Assembly (NCBI RefSeq): GCF_965283645.1
Contig: NZ_CBDIPG010000001.1
Span: 62,001 to 126,000 of the forward strand
From: Kordia sp965283645
GTDB taxonomy: Bacteria; Bacteroidota; Bacteroidia; Flavobacteriales; Flavobacteriaceae
Direction of reading: 5' to 3'
Length of the DNA stretch: 64,000 nt
Shown: one piece after another, positions 63,718-64,000 of the stretch
How the letters are laid out: the number at the start of each line of letters is the position of its first letter
Position numbering within the stretch: position 1 is the first letter of the stretch
Made by a program: the position numbers and the translations under genes
Notes under the pieces: generated by a model
Told to the model about the DNA's origin: nothing
Database searches by the model: none
Seen by the model: only the letters and a program-made list of their open reading frames with translations

Positions 63718-64000
63718 ATGTTCGAACAATTATTTTACAAAGCAATTCTGAGCTACAAAGCACAAGTAAAAAAGCGAAAACACACCAAAATAATTTCGTT
63801 GGCAACGTTTTACATTACGTTCCTTCAACTAAGCATTTTATCTGTACTTTGTATTGTTTTGGTAAGAGCAACAAATAGTAGTTTTTTGCAATTTTATGAG
63901 ATCTATACACCTGTATTTTATATAGTTTTAGCAGGAATTGTATTGTACATATTTAATGCGTTGTATTTCAATGGGAAACGTATGTTACAAATTAAAAATA
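63718..64000 (+). CDS. Hypothetical membrane protein (partial, runs off the window)
   Basis: 94 codons from ATG 63718 to the window end, no stop. After a basic N-terminus (KAQVKKRKHTK) two hydrophobic segments follow (about 26-50 and 62-82). No family recognised. The 121-bp spacer before it shows no clear promoter. Confidence 0.55.
   Translation, partial: MFEQLFYKAILSYKAQVKKRKHTKIISLATFYITFLQLSILSVLCIVLVRATNSSFLQFYEIYTPVFYIVLAGIVLYIFNALYFNGKRMLQIKN

Overview
The window is a stretch of chromosome from a marine-type flavobacterium (Bacteroidota, Flavobacteriaceae; the GG-leader peptides and overall style recall Kordia, but the genus is only a guess). The evidence is low G+C, no Shine-Dalgarno sequences, Bacteroidetes-type promoters (TTTG/TTG about 17-23 nt upstream of TAnnTTTG), a fused lpxC-fabZ gene, the type IX secretion regulator porX, and a surface protein with a gliding-motility-type C-terminal sorting domain. 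Almost all of it is ordinary chromosome. No tRNA, rRNA, insertion sequence, phage or CRISPR array was seen.

Layout. 1-2.4 kb: tail of an Fe-S oxidoreductase and an LpxH-like phosphoesterase. 2.5-10.4 kb: aroC, a membrane protein, a glutamate/aspartate-type symporter, then a tight cluster of ATP-grasp (GshB-like), sulfurtransferase, two small membrane proteins, N-formylglutamate amidohydrolase-like protein and a QEGLA/HExxxH metallopeptidase. 10.5-15.7 kb: TPR-membrane-AraC regulator, a Cys/Thr-rich GG-leader (lanthipeptide-like) precursor, and a large type IX secretion substrate. 15.9-21.3 kb: twin alpha/beta hydrolases, TerC, a lipoprotein, a XRE regulator facing an M14 peptidase across an array of TTTAC-N4-GTAAA palindromes, and an Lrp regulator. 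21.4-29.6 kb: ppc, two tandem 40-residue GG-motif peptides, an AraC regulator, DUF983, DinB, aroB and proline dehydrogenase. 29.6-38.6 kb: M16 peptidase, DUF4258, alanine dehydrogenase, a triplicated pair of overlapping genes (50-51 aa lipoprotein plus four-helix membrane protein), tsaE and porX. 38.7-46 kb: HD phosphohydrolase, the lipid A operon lpxD-lpxC/fabZ-lpxA, efp, a second lpxD-like gene and sucD. 46-53.6 kb: second M16 lipoprotein peptidase, fabG, a secreted protein, a von Willebrand-like membrane protein and an SPFH protein. 53.6-55.1 kb: HhH protein and OmpA protein on the minus strand. 55.3-63.2 kb: the histidine operon hisGDCBHAFI, preceded by a leader peptide with five His codons and a terminator hairpin (attenuator). 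The end holds a hypothetical membrane protein and a truncated one.

The most unusual items are the triplicated overlapping lipoprotein/membrane-protein cassette, the twin GG peptides and the orphan lanthipeptide-like precursor with no modification enzymes nearby, the GshB/amidohydrolase/QEGLA cluster, the palindrome array of the XRE regulator, and the his attenuator together with repeat-derived spacers inside the his operon. Several start codons were moved from the longest open frame to a better internal ATG, and this is stated entry by entry. All functional calls are from motif recognition by eye; no database search was run.
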